Below are positions 52,369 through 60,393 of a stretch of DNA of 64,000 nucleotides, one piece after another. Position 1 is the stretch's first letter. The number at the start of each line of letters is the position of its first letter. The notes under the pieces were generated by a model, which was not told the origin of the DNA, searched no databases, and saw nothing but the letters and a program-made list of their open reading frames with translations. Source of the DNA: Betaproteobacteria bacterium (GTDB lineage Bacteria; Pseudomonadota; Gammaproteobacteria; Burkholderiales; Casimicrobiaceae); assembly GCA_016716425.1 (NCBI GenBank), contig JADJWJ010000001.1, forward strand, positions 307,001 through 371,000. Reading direction: 5' to 3'. A program made the translations under genes and the position numbers.

Positions 52369-52812
52369 ATGACGAACCATCGTGCCCGCATGGCGGCGGC
52401 GGCCGTGCTGCTCGTGGCCGCGTGTCAGCAGCCGGCACCGCCGCCGCCGGCGGCCGCGGATCCCCAGGCCGCGCGTCCCGGCGTCGTCGCGAGCGCGCCG
52501 GCCGCGCGTCCGGCCGCGTCCCCGCCGCCGGCGAAGGTCGCGCTGCCGCGCCGCGACTTCCTGCCGGGGCCGCTGTACTACTGCGCCATCGGCGACGTCC
52601 GGGCCGCGATCGAGTACGAGCCCAGGGTGGAGAGCCTGTGCCGCAAGCACCCCGAGATGGGGCCGTGCCAGTACGAACGGAACGCGTGCCGGGTGAAGGG
52701 CGGGCGCGTGTACACCGCGCGCGGCGAGGAAGTCTCGCCGGGCGTGGAGAAGGAGTACGACCAGGCCGTCGTGCGCGTGCGGTTCCAGGCGGACGGCGGG
52801 GCGAAGCGGTAG
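52369..52812 (+). CDS. Hypothetical lipoprotein
   Basis: 147 residues. Signal peptide with lipobox VAAC (Cys19), a Pro/Ala linker to about 60, then a small domain: LPGPLYYCAIGDVRAAIEYE, VESLCRKHPEMGPCQYERNA and VKEYDQ-like end. Four Cys in the mature domain (YYC, LC, PCQ, AC) could form two disulfides. No family recognised. Confidence 0.65.
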   Translation: MTNHRARMAAAAVLLVAACQQPAPPPPAAADPQAARPGVVASAPAARPAASPPPAKVALPRRDFLPGPLYYCAIGDVRAAIEYEPRVESLCRKHPEMGPCQYERNACRVKGGRVYTARGEEVSPGVEKEYDQAVVRVRFQADGGAKR

Positions 52813-52841
52813 CAAGTCGCTGCGCGACGCGCAGCCCCCTG

Positions 52842-53723
52842 CTACCGGTCGTTCGCGAAGGTGTTGCACGAACGCGGATCGCCGGAGGCGAGGCCGGCAC
52901 GGAACCAGCGCACGCGCTGGTCGGCGCTGCCGTGCGTGAACGCGTCGGGCACGACGTGGCCGCGCGCGCGCTGCTGAATCGTGTCGTCGCCGACCGCGGA
53001 GGCCGCGCGCAGGCCCTCCTCGACGTCCCCCGGTTCGAGCAGGTTGCGCTTCGCCGCGTAGAAGCCCCAGACGCCCGCGTAGCAGTCCGCCTGCAGTTCG
53101 AGGCGCACCGACAGCGCGTTGCGCCCGCGCGCGTCCGTGCGCGCCGCGGCCTGGTCGAACTTGCGCATCGTGCCCATCTGGTTCTGCACGTGGTGCCCGA
53201 TCTCGTGCGCGATCACGTAGGCGGCCGCGAAGTCGCCGGGGGCGCCGAACTTGCGCGACAGCTCCTGGAAGAATGCGGTGTCGAGGTACACCTTGCGGTC
53301 GGCCGGGCAGTAGAACGGGCCGGCCGCCGCGCTCGCGTGGCCGCACGCGGACGGCGTCGCACCCGCGAAGAGCACGAGCCGCGGCGGCTCGTAGCGCGAG
53401 CCCATGCCTTCGAAGAGCGCCGTCCAGACGTCCTCGGTATCGCCGAGCGTCCGCCGGACGAATGCGCCTTCCGGATCCTTCGCCGCGGGCGCCGGCGCGG
53501 TCTGCGCGGGTGCTGCCGGCTGCGGCGGCGCGACCGCGGGGCCGGCACCCTCCATCATCCCGAGGAATTGCATCGGGTTCACGCCGAAGACGAGGCTCAG
53601 GATCACGACGACGATCAGCGCGCCGCCACCCAGGCGCATCCCGCCGCCCAGCGGAAGCCGGCCGCCGCCACTGCCCCGGCGGTCCTCGACGTTGTCGGAC
53701 GGCCGCATGTCACCCCAGCGCAT
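52842..53723 (-). CDS. YpfJ-type neutral zinc metallopeptidase
   Basis: 293 residues from ATG 53723. It starts MRWGDMRPSDNVEDRRG, has one membrane segment (ALIVVVILSLVFGVNPM) near 35-50, then the peptidase domain with YCPADRKVYLDTAFFQELS, and the zinc motif AYVIAHEIGHHVQNQMG near 178, plus ELQADCYAGVWG (third ligand). It is membrane-anchored with a periplasmic catalytic domain; the substrate is unknown. The TPR gene is 23 bases upstream. Confidence 0.93.
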   Translation of the reverse strand: MRWGDMRPSDNVEDRRGSGGGRLPLGGGMRLGGGALIVVVILSLVFGVNPMQFLGMMEGAGPAVAPPQPAAPAQTAPAPAAKDPEGAFVRRTLGDTEDVWTALFEGMGSRYEPPRLVLFAGATPSACGHASAAAGPFYCPADRKVYLDTAFFQELSRKFGAPGDFAAAYVIAHEIGHHVQNQMGTMRKFDQAAARTDARGRNALSVRLELQADCYAGVWGFYAAKRNLLEPGDVEEGLRAASAVGDDTIQQRARGHVVPDAFTHGSADQRVRWFRAGLASGDPRSCNTFANDR

Positions 53724-53746
53724 GGTCTGCCTCCGGATGTGGGTCG

Positions 53747-54220
53747 CTACTTCGCCTGCGCGATGGCGCGCGCGAGGTCGCGGTACTCGTCGCAATTGCG
53801 GCCGCAGATGCGCTCGAGCGCGGCCAGGTGCTCCTGCGCCTTCGCCTTGTCGCCCGTCATCAGGTACGCCTCGCCGACGTACTCGTGCGCGCCGCGGTGG
53901 TTCGGGTCGAGCTTCAGCGCCTCGCGGTAGTGCGCGAACGCGAGATCGAGCCTTTTCTGGTTGCGGTAGGCGAAGCCCAGCAGGTTCTGCACGTCGGCAT
54001 TGCCCGGCTCCGCCTTCGCCGCGATGGCGAGGTGGTACACGGCACGGTCCCAGTCGCGCGCCCGGACCGCGTCGAAGCCGAGGTCGAAGTCCGCGTTGTT
54101 CTGCGGCGGCGCGACGACGTTGGCGTCGGCGAGCGCCGCGCCGCTGCAGGCCAGCGCGGTGGCAACGAGGAACGTGCGCGCGGCGGCGAGCAGCGTGCGG
54201 GCCACGGCGGCGCCGGTCAC
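53747..54220 (-). CDS. Exported tetratricopeptide-repeat protein
   Basis: 157 residues, GTG overlapping the esterase stop (GTGA). A signal peptide (ATALACSGAALA) precedes about three TPR units: NADFDLGFDAVRARDWDRAV, NADVQNLLGFAYRNQKRLDL and HRGAHEYVGEAYLMTGDKAK. The C-terminal Cys pair is ICGRNCDEY. It probably mediates protein contacts in the periplasm; coupling to the esterase suggests joint function. Confidence 0.85.
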   Translation of the reverse strand: MTGAAVARTLLAAARTFLVATALACSGAALADANVVAPPQNNADFDLGFDAVRARDWDRAVYHLAIAAKAEPGNADVQNLLGFAYRNQKRLDLAFAHYREALKLDPNHRGAHEYVGEAYLMTGDKAKAQEHLAALERICGRNCDEYRDLARAIAQAK

Positions 54221-55329
54221 GGCTTCAGCGCGCGGTAGAGGAAAGGCAGGCTCACGTCCATCCGGTAGTCGATCGACGAGTGCGTGTCGTCGAATTCCTC
54301 GTACGTATGCCGGATGCCGTGCGCGGCGAGCTGCCGCGACAGGATCCGCGCGCCGTAGTGCAGGTGGTACTGGTCGCGCCAACCACAGTCGACGTAGATG
54401 CCGGCGAGCGTCCGCAGGTTGCGCGCGTAGCGGCCGACGAGGTGGATCGGGTCGTGCGCCAGCCACTTCGCCCAGCGGCGCGGCAGGAGCTCGCCGGTGT
54501 CGAAGTCGAACGGGACGCGGAAGCCGCCGGGCGCGCGCGGGTCGGGGTCGTAGGTCGCCGCCATCGCGAGCTCCATCAGCGTGTGCACCTCGGCGTCGTT
54601 CAACTTCTCCTTGCGCCACACCGCCTCGAGAAAGCGCCGGATGCGGCCGTCGTCGGCCCCGTCGCCGCGCCGGGCGCGGACGACCTGCCGGCCGGGCCGC
54701 CGCCGCGGCTTCCGGTAGCGATCGAGTTCGTTCAGCGTGCGCGGCCAGTCGGGCAGATAGCAGAAGTCGAAGTACGCGTCGCCGGAGTGGTCGGCGATCG
54801 CGCCCCAGTACTTCGCGTACTGCATGCCGTGGATGATCGCGCCGTAGCCGCCGGACGACTTGCCGAAGCAGCCGCGGTGCTCGCGGGAGGCCAGCGTGCG
54901 GAACTCGCGGTCGACGTGCGGTACCAGTTCGCGCGTCAGGTAGTCGGCGTAGCGGCCGATCGCCGGCGAGTTCACGTACTGGTTGCCGCCGAGGCACGTG
55001 AAGCAGTCGGGGAACACGACGATGCACGGTCCCATCTTCCGCTCGTGGATGAGGCGCGCGGCGCGCTCGGGCACGTTCTCGTCGAACGGGCGCCAGTTGA
55101 GGTGCGCGTGGCCGGAGCCGGTGAATCCGACGAGGTCGAACAGCACCGGGTAGCGGCGGCCGCGCGCGCCGCGCGACCCGCGCGCGACGCCCTGGTCGTA
55201 GCCGGGAGGCAGCCAGATGGCGAGCTTGCGGATGTGCGGGTCGCCCAGCGGGTTGTCCGCGAGCACGCGCGAGTCGTGCTCGAGCACGACCGTGGTGCCG
55301 GTGACGGGATTGGTCCTCTTGCGCGCCAT
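54217..55329 (-). CDS. Esterase D/Fes-like alpha/beta hydrolase
   Basis: 370 residues from ATG 55329 (AGGA upstream). It begins TTVVLEHDSRVLADNPLGDP and IRKLAIWLPPGYDQG, characteristic of the esterase family including S-formylglutathione hydrolase and enterochelin esterase. Nucleophile elbow CFGKSSGGYGAIIHGMQYAK near 165, and the His near the C-terminus is in DDTHSSIDYRMD. No signal peptide. Substrate unknown. Translationally coupled to the TPR protein. Confidence 0.87.
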   Translation of the reverse strand: MARKRTNPVTGTTVVLEHDSRVLADNPLGDPHIRKLAIWLPPGYDQGVARGSRGARGRRYPVLFDLVGFTGSGHAHLNWRPFDENVPERAARLIHERKMGPCIVVFPDCFTCLGGNQYVNSPAIGRYADYLTRELVPHVDREFRTLASREHRGCFGKSSGGYGAIIHGMQYAKYWGAIADHSGDAYFDFCYLPDWPRTLNELDRYRKPRRRPGRQVVRARRGDGADDGRIRRFLEAVWRKEKLNDAEVHTLMELAMAATYDPDPRAPGGFRVPFDFDTGELLPRRWAKWLAHDPIHLVGRYARNLRTLAGIYVDCGWRDQYHLHYGARILSRQLAAHGIRHTYEEFDDTHSSIDYRMDVSLPFLYRALKP

Positions 55330-55501
55330 GTGCTGTTTTCCTGCGGTGCAGTGACCGCGGACTCGTTCCGGGACTCCGATTGTGCCGGGGTGCGGCGGCG
55401 CCGGCAAATCGGCGATGCTGCACAGCACGATTGAACGCGGCGGACGCAGCGACTAGGATCGATCGCGGCGCGCCCTCGCGGCACGCGTGGAGATGCAGAC
55501 C

Positions 55502-55846
55502 ATGGGCACACTCTGGCGCGGCGCGATCGCGGCGACCGCATTGGCGGGATCGCTGGCGACGGCCTCGCCGCTGACCGTGGGCGAGTGCTTCGAGGGCGGC
55601 GACTTCATCGCCAATGCCGCGCGCGCCCGCGACAACGGTGTGCTGCGCGAGACGTTTCTGACGCGGCTCGAGGAGGACCTGCTGGTGATCCAGGCCTACC
55701 CGCCGGCGCTGCGCTGGTTCGCGAAGGACGCCGAGGACGAGGAATTCCTGTCGCAGGCGGCGCGGGAGGTATTCGACGCCCCGGCCGCACCCGAAGCGCA
55801 CCGCGCGCGCTTTCTCGCCGCCTGCTTCGTGCGCGCGACCGCGTGA
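55502..55846 (+). CDS. Hypothetical exported protein
   Basis: 114 residues from ATG 55502, which has GGAG nine bases upstream; a GTG five codons earlier is the alternative. The signal peptide (TLWRGAIAATALAGSLATAS) is followed by a small helical domain: LTVGECFEGGDFIANAARAR, LRETFLTRLEEDLLVIQAYP, FLAACFVRATA. Two Cys. No family recognised. Confidence 0.65.
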   Translation: MGTLWRGAIAATALAGSLATASPLTVGECFEGGDFIANAARARDNGVLRETFLTRLEEDLLVIQAYPPALRWFAKDAEDEEFLSQAAREVFDAPAAPEAHRARFLAACFVRATA

Positions 55847-55917
55847 CGGCGCGCGATCCCCGTGGCCCTGGCGATTGCCGGACGCAGTTTCCGGTCGCGT
55901 GATTGCCCCGCCGCCGC

Positions 55918-56008
55918 CGTCACCGCGAAAGCGGGGCCTCGAGGCGTTGCACGAAGGAAGGCCACCGGGAGAGTCGTGACGCCGGGTCCCCGCCGTCGCG
56001 GAGACGAC
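55918..56008. repeat. Degenerate MITE-like inverted repeat (GCGAAAGCGGGG type)
   Basis: The left end GTCACCGCGAAAGCGGGGCC (about 55919-55938) is echoed in reverse complement by the right end, GGGTCCCCGCCGTCGCGGAG (about 55984-56003). Ends like these, with a CCGCGAAAGCGGG hairpin, are a common small nonautonomous repeat type in proteobacteria. The copy is degenerate. The surrounding 55847-56066 gap has no gene. Confidence 0.5.
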
Positions 56009-56066
56009 GCGGTCGGGCACGCGGCTGCCGCGCCGTGTGCGCGGGCAGCGGCGCGGCGATCGGCCG

Positions 56067-56948
56067 CTAGCGACCGACGCTGCTGCGGGCCTGCGCGAGC
56101 GTCGAGGCCGCCGGCAGTGGGGCGCCGCCGCGAACGATCTTCCAGCCGACGAGGTCGAGCGAGTCGGGCATCGCGGGGCGCCGGCCCGCGAACGAGACGT
56201 GGCCCGCAAGCTCGATCGTCTGGGTCCGGCCCTGCGCGAGCCTGCCGTCGCGGTGGACCGGGCGGAACGTGAAGCGCAGCGCGAAGGACAGACGGCCACC
56301 GTCGTCCGGGTGGATCGTGCCGGTCACGCGCCACGGCGGCCCGTAGAGAGCTGCGGTCGTCGGCGACTCGGTTCTTATGTACTGCGTGTCGCTGCCGGCG
56401 GCAATCGCCACGCGCCCGGTGACGTCGGCCGGACCGCCCAGGACGCCTTCGTCGAGCAGCACTGCGACGAGCTGCATCGCCATGTTCGGCGCGCTCAACA
56501 TGTAGTCGAGGATGTCGTCGTCGGTCGGCAGCTGCTCGCGCGTGCGGTAGGCAAAGGCGTCGTCGGACAGGAGCAGCACCTCGCCGCCGCGGCGTCCGCG
56601 GGGCGTGCGCTCGTCGTAGGTCGTCAGAATCTCGCCGTTGTCCGGCCGCTCCATCGTGTAGGTGCCCGAGAAGGCGCCGGCCTTGAGCGTCACCTCCATC
56701 CGCGCGAACTGCGACCAGCGGCCCTTCGCGCACAGTGCGGCGTACCGCGTCGTTCCGCAGTCGCGCGGGTCCGGACCGGGCAGCCGCAGGTCCGCCGGCG
56801 GCTTCGGCACTGCCGCCAGGCCGGGCAGCACGGTCGCGGCAGGACCACCGATCTGCCCCGTCGCGAACGTCGCGAGCGTGGCGAACGCGACCGCCGCGGC
56901 GATCCGGGCGGCCGTGGCCGGGTACGGGCGATTGGCGGGGGGACGCAT
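56067..56948 (-). CDS. Hypothetical exported protein
   Basis: 293 residues from ATG 56948 (MRPPANRPYPATAARIAAAV), with a signal peptide or N-terminal anchor to about 32. The mature part includes DPRDCGTTRYAALCAKGRWS, FSGTYTMERPDNGEILTTYD, WRVTGTIHPDDGGRLSFALR and ELAGHVSFAGRRPAMPDSLD, which suggests a beta-rich lipid- or ligand-binding domain. No family recognised. In-frame upstream sequence is repeat-derived and was excluded. Confidence 0.65.
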   Translation of the reverse strand: MRPPANRPYPATAARIAAAVAFATLATFATGQIGGPAATVLPGLAAVPKPPADLRLPGPDPRDCGTTRYAALCAKGRWSQFARMEVTLKAGAFSGTYTMERPDNGEILTTYDERTPRGRRGGEVLLLSDDAFAYRTREQLPTDDDILDYMLSAPNMAMQLVAVLLDEGVLGGPADVTGRVAIAAGSDTQYIRTESPTTAALYGPPWRVTGTIHPDDGGRLSFALRFTFRPVHRDGRLAQGRTQTIELAGHVSFAGRRPAMPDSLDLVGWKIVRGGAPLPAASTLAQARSSVGR

Positions 56949-57112
56949 CGGCGCGATTCTACGGGCGCCGACCCGATGCGGCGCGGCGCGTCCGGACCTG
57001 CGGCGGGTCGCAGCCGACGGGCGCCCGGCACCGGCGGGGCCGAGGCGGCGGCGCCCGCGGGCGCGCCGGCCGATGGCATACTGGCGGCGGCACTGCAGTG
57101 CCACCGCCTGGC

Positions 57113-57483
57113 ATGAAACCGCCCCCACGCTCGCTGCGCTCGCTGCCCCCGAGCGCCTCGCGCGCGGGGCGAAGCCCAGGCACGCAGAGCGCGTCCGCGC
57201 GCGAGGGTGACGGCCGACACGCGGACGTTCGCAGATCGTGCCTGTCCAACGAGGCCGTGGCAGGTCAGTCGCTCGGGACGGCCCGTCGCCACTAGGATGA
57301 AACCGCCCCCACGCTCGCTGCGCTCGCTGCCCCCCGGGACGCCCTCGCGCGCGGGCCGAAGGCAAGGCTCGCAGAGCGCGTCCGCGCGCGAGGGTGACGG
57401 CCGACACGCCGACGTTCGCAGATCGTGCCTGTCCAACGAGGCCGTGGCAGGTCAGTCGCTCGGGACGGCCCGTCGCCACTGAC
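57113..57483. repeat. Two tandem long family A repeats (184 and 187 bp)
   Basis: Units start with ATGAAACCGCCCCCACGCTC at 57113 and 57297, both ending in CAGGTCAGTCGCTCGGGACG and GCCCGTCGCCACT. The two ends are the reverse complement of the 77-bp unit at 35713-35988, but here about 110 bp is inserted between them, including GCGCGAGGGTGACGGCCGAC and GATCGTGCCTGTCCAACGAG. They occupy most of the 535-bp gene-free gap 56949-57483; 56949-57112 shows nothing else. The second copy ends exactly at the nitroreductase ATG. Confidence 0.88.
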
Positions 57484-58209
57484 ATGCACCGTGATCCGCC
57501 ATCGCCCGCCGGCCTGCCGCCGGAGGGCGCGCCGGTCGCGCACGCGCTGCTTTCGCGCCGCTCGGTGCGAGGCTTCCTGCCCACCCCCGTCCCGCGCGCC
57601 ATGATCGAGGGCATCCTGTACCTCGCCGCCCGCGCCCCGTCGGGAACCAACTGCCAGCCGTGGAAGGTGTACGTGTGCACGGGCGCCGCGCGCGACCGGC
57701 TCGTCGCGGCGCTTCGCGCCGCACACGATGCGGCCGCCCGCGGCGACGGCACGCACGTGCCCGAATATGCGTACTACCCGGCGCAATGGCGCGAGCCGTA
57801 CCTCGCACGCCGGCGCGCGCTTGGCTGGGATTACTACGGGATCGTCGGCATCGGCCGCGGCGACCGCGTGGCGATGCAGGCGCAGCACGCGAAGAACTTC
57901 GCGTTCTTCGGCGCACCCGTTGGACTCTTCTTCACGCTGGACCGCGATCTGGAGCGGGGCAGCTGGCTCGACACGGGGATGTTCATCGAGGGCGTGATGA
58001 TCGCCGCGCGAGCGTACGGATTGCACACGTGCCCGCAGGCGGCGTTCCTGCCGTTTCACCGCGTGGTGCGGCGCGAACTGGCGATTCCCGAAGGCGAAGT
58101 CCTGCTGTGCGGTATGTCGCTGGGGACGATCGACGAGGCGGCGCGCGAGAACGCGCTCACGACGACGCGCGAGCCGGTGGCGGCGTTCGCGCGGTTTCGC
58201 GATGACTAG
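57484..58209 (+). CDS. Nitroreductase family protein
   Basis: 241 residues. It starts MHRDPPSPAG, then the FMN-binding segment LLSRRSVRGFLPTPVPRAMI and LAARAPSGTNCQPWKVYVCT, with LDTGMFIEGVMIAARAYGLH and CPQAAFLPFHRVVRRELAIP later. It is a longer, different subgroup from the cluster nitroreductase at 13615-14286. NAD(P)H-dependent reduction of nitro or quinone compounds is likely. The start lies directly at the edge of the repeat, which must contain its ribosome binding region. Confidence 0.88.
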   Translation: MHRDPPSPAGLPPEGAPVAHALLSRRSVRGFLPTPVPRAMIEGILYLAARAPSGTNCQPWKVYVCTGAARDRLVAALRAAHDAAARGDGTHVPEYAYYPAQWREPYLARRRALGWDYYGIVGIGRGDRVAMQAQHAKNFAFFGAPVGLFFTLDRDLERGSWLDTGMFIEGVMIAARAYGLHTCPQAAFLPFHRVVRRELAIPEGEVLLCGMSLGTIDEAARENALTTTREPVAAFARFRDD

Positions 58210-58303
58210 CGGCAGCCGTTCGGCACGCGAATGCCGAGTCTGGCCCGGCTTTCGCGCGCCATGCGCCGGGCCGCCCCGGGGTCTCGCCGGCCGTTGCGGA
58301 GGG

Positions 58304-58801
58304 TCAGCGCTTGCGCCGGGGCAGCAGCAGCGTGCCGCGGCACCGCCGCGCACCGCAGCGGCAAGCGTACTGGGCGCGCTCGGCGCGCGTCAGGCGCCCG
58401 TCGACCCAGAGCCGGTAGTCGTACGTGAGTTCCTCGCCCGGCACGATGCGGCGCCTGGCCTCGATGAACACGCGGCCCGCGTCGTCCTCGTGCGTCACGC
58501 AATTGGGCGCGCACGAGTGGTTGATCCAGCGCGCGGCGTTGCCGCGCACGCGCGCGTCGATCACCTGTCCGTCCTCGAGTTCGAACAGGAACGTGTGCGC
58601 GGGGTCGGTGGGGTCGCTGTCGGGGCGGGCGAGCGCCTCGTCCCACGACGCGCGCTTGCCCTTGTACTCGACGATCCGCGAGCCTTTGGGGATTTCGGCG
58701 GTGGCGAAAACCCCGCGGCCGTGGATTGCCGAGCGGCGTACGCGGTAGGGTCTCTTCTCGATGGCAGGTGGCATGGGGGCGAGGCGAATGGGCTCGGCCA
58801 T
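58304..58801 (-). CDS. SET-domain protein (lysine methyltransferase-like)
   Basis: 165 residues. The SET core contains SAIHGRGVFATAEIPKGSRI, VEYKGKRASWDEAL, and RWINHSCAPNCVTHEDDAGR, with GEELTYDYRL. The post-SET Cys cluster YACRCGARRCRGTLL is complete, together with the Cys in NHSC. It should transfer methyl from SAM to lysine, but bacterial targets are unknown. It starts 6 bases after YaeQ's stop. Confidence 0.93.
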   Translation of the reverse strand: MAEPIRLAPMPPAIEKRPYRVRRSAIHGRGVFATAEIPKGSRIVEYKGKRASWDEALARPDSDPTDPAHTFLFELEDGQVIDARVRGNAARWINHSCAPNCVTHEDDAGRVFIEARRRIVPGEELTYDYRLWVDGRLTRAERAQYACRCGARRCRGTLLLPRRKR

Positions 58802-58807
58802 ATTTTC

Positions 58808-59371
58808 TCACGCGTTGCGCGCGCCGCCCCCGGACGCGTGCAACGTGGAGAGCTCGACCGCGACCGTCGCGTGCCGGCCGGACAGGAAGACGTGGCCGTC
58901 CTCGATCGTGCAGGTGAAGTCCATCGTACGTTCGACGAGCGCCGCCAGCGCGGCGAGCGACGCTGGCGCGATCGCGTGGACGGACAGCCGTGGCAGCCGC
59001 CGCAGCGCCTCGCCGGCGCGCGCCCACCACAGGTCGACCGCGCGCCCGCCGTACGCATACACGACGACGCCGCGCGCGCGACCGGCGGCCCGGCGCAGCG
59101 CGCGCTCGTCGGGAAGGCCGACGTCGATCCACGTGGCGATGGCGCCGGTGGCGTCGGCGAGCGCGAGCGCCGGCTCGTCGTCGGTGGACAGGCCGCGACC
59201 GAACGCGAGGTTCGGGTCCGCGTGCAGCGCGAACGCGAGCAGACGCGCCATCATCCGCTCGTCGGTCTCCGACGGATGCCGCGCGAGCGTGAGCGCGTGC
59301 GTGCCGTAGTAGCCACGGCCGATGTCGGCGACCGCGAGCGTGGCCTTGAAGATCGTGGCTTTCAGCGCCAT
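58808..59371 (-). CDS. YaeQ family protein
   Basis: 187 residues matching YaeQ: MALKATIFKATLAVADIGRG, YYGTHALTLARHPSETDERM, LAFGRGLSTDDEPALALADA, WIDVGLPDERALRRAAGRAR and TVAVELSTLHASG. The fold is nuclease-like but activity is unproven. It lies between the AEC transporter (7 bases upstream) and the SET gene. Confidence 0.93.
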   Translation of the reverse strand: MALKATIFKATLAVADIGRGYYGTHALTLARHPSETDERMMARLLAFALHADPNLAFGRGLSTDDEPALALADATGAIATWIDVGLPDERALRRAAGRARGVVVYAYGGRAVDLWWARAGEALRRLPRLSVHAIAPASLAALAALVERTMDFTCTIEDGHVFLSGRHATVAVELSTLHASGGGARNA

Positions 59372-59378
59372 GCGGGCG

Positions 59379-60362
59379 TCAGCGCAGCAGCGACAGGAGG
59401 ACCGGCGTCGTGACCGCCGCTGCGAGCGTGGTCAGCACGAGACTCGCGGCGACCGGCCCTTCGAGCGCCGCGAACTCGCGTGCCATCAGGTAGACGTTGG
59501 CGCCGACCGGCAGCGCCGCCAGCATGACCACCGCGGAGAGTTCGCGTTCCGGCAGCGCGAGCGCGCGCGCGGCGACGAAGACTACGAGCGGAAACACGGC
59601 GAGCTTGACGACGGCGAGCGCCGCCGCCGGCCGCCAGCCGTCGCGGATGCCGTACTCGGCGAGGCCCATGCCGAGCACGATCAGCGACAGCGGCACCGCC
59701 GCCTGGCTCATGAGGCCGAGCGTCTCGGCGGCGAAGCCCGGCAGCGCGAGCCCCGTGTAGCCGAACGCCGTGCCGAGCAGGATCGCGGCGACGACCGGGT
59801 TGGTGACCACGCCGGCCGCCGTCTTCGCGAGGCCCCGCGCCGACAGCTCGCGATTGCGCGCCCACTCGACGGAGACGGTCACGAGCGTCCACAGCACGAG
59901 CGCGTTGAACACGATCACCAGCGACATCGGCGGCAGCACCGCGTCGCCCAGCGTGACCTTGGCCAGCGGAATGCCGAGCAGCACCGTGTTCGAGAACACA
60001 GTGCCGACGCCGAAGATCGACTGGCCGACGCCGTCCATGCCGAAGCCCCACGCGGCCACGGCGCGGGCGAGCGCGAACGTCACGAGCGCGCCGCCGAAGT
60101 ACGCGACGAGCAGCATCGCGTCTACCGGCGGCTGGCCGGGAAAGTCGCTCATCAGCCGGAACAGAAACGCGGGGATGGCGACGGCGAACACGAATCGCGA
60201 TAGCGCGTCGGACGCGACCTTCGGCCAGCGGCCCCACCGCGACAGCGCGTACCCGACGAACACCAGCAGAAACAGCGGCGCGGTGAGCGCAGCGACGGCG
60301 GCGAAGGCGGGCACCGGCGCGGCGGTCAGCGAGCGCGGCGCGCGGGCGCCGGCCGCCCGCAC
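59379..60362 (-). CDS. AEC-family (auxin efflux carrier-like) permease
   Basis: 327 residues, or 311 if the GTG at 60314 (before FAAVAALTAPLFLLVFVGYA) is the start, which fits typical AEC N-termini better. About ten membrane segments. The central hydrophilic loop and FSNTVLLGIPLAKVTLGDAV are characteristic. It probably exports or imports a small organic acid or amino acid. Both possible starts lack a clear Shine-Dalgarno. Confidence 0.88.
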   Translation of the reverse strand: MRAAGARAPRSLTAAPVPAFAAVAALTAPLFLLVFVGYALSRWGRWPKVASDALSRFVFAVAIPAFLFRLMSDFPGQPPVDAMLLVAYFGGALVTFALARAVAAWGFGMDGVGQSIFGVGTVFSNTVLLGIPLAKVTLGDAVLPPMSLVIVFNALVLWTLVTVSVEWARNRELSARGLAKTAAGVVTNPVVAAILLGTAFGYTGLALPGFAAETLGLMSQAAVPLSLIVLGMGLAEYGIRDGWRPAAALAVVKLAVFPLVVFVAARALALPERELSAVVMLAALPVGANVYLMAREFAALEGPVAASLVLTTLAAAVTTPVLLSLLR

Positions 60363-60393
60363 GGCGTCCGATCGCGGGCGGGCGGACCGGGCG

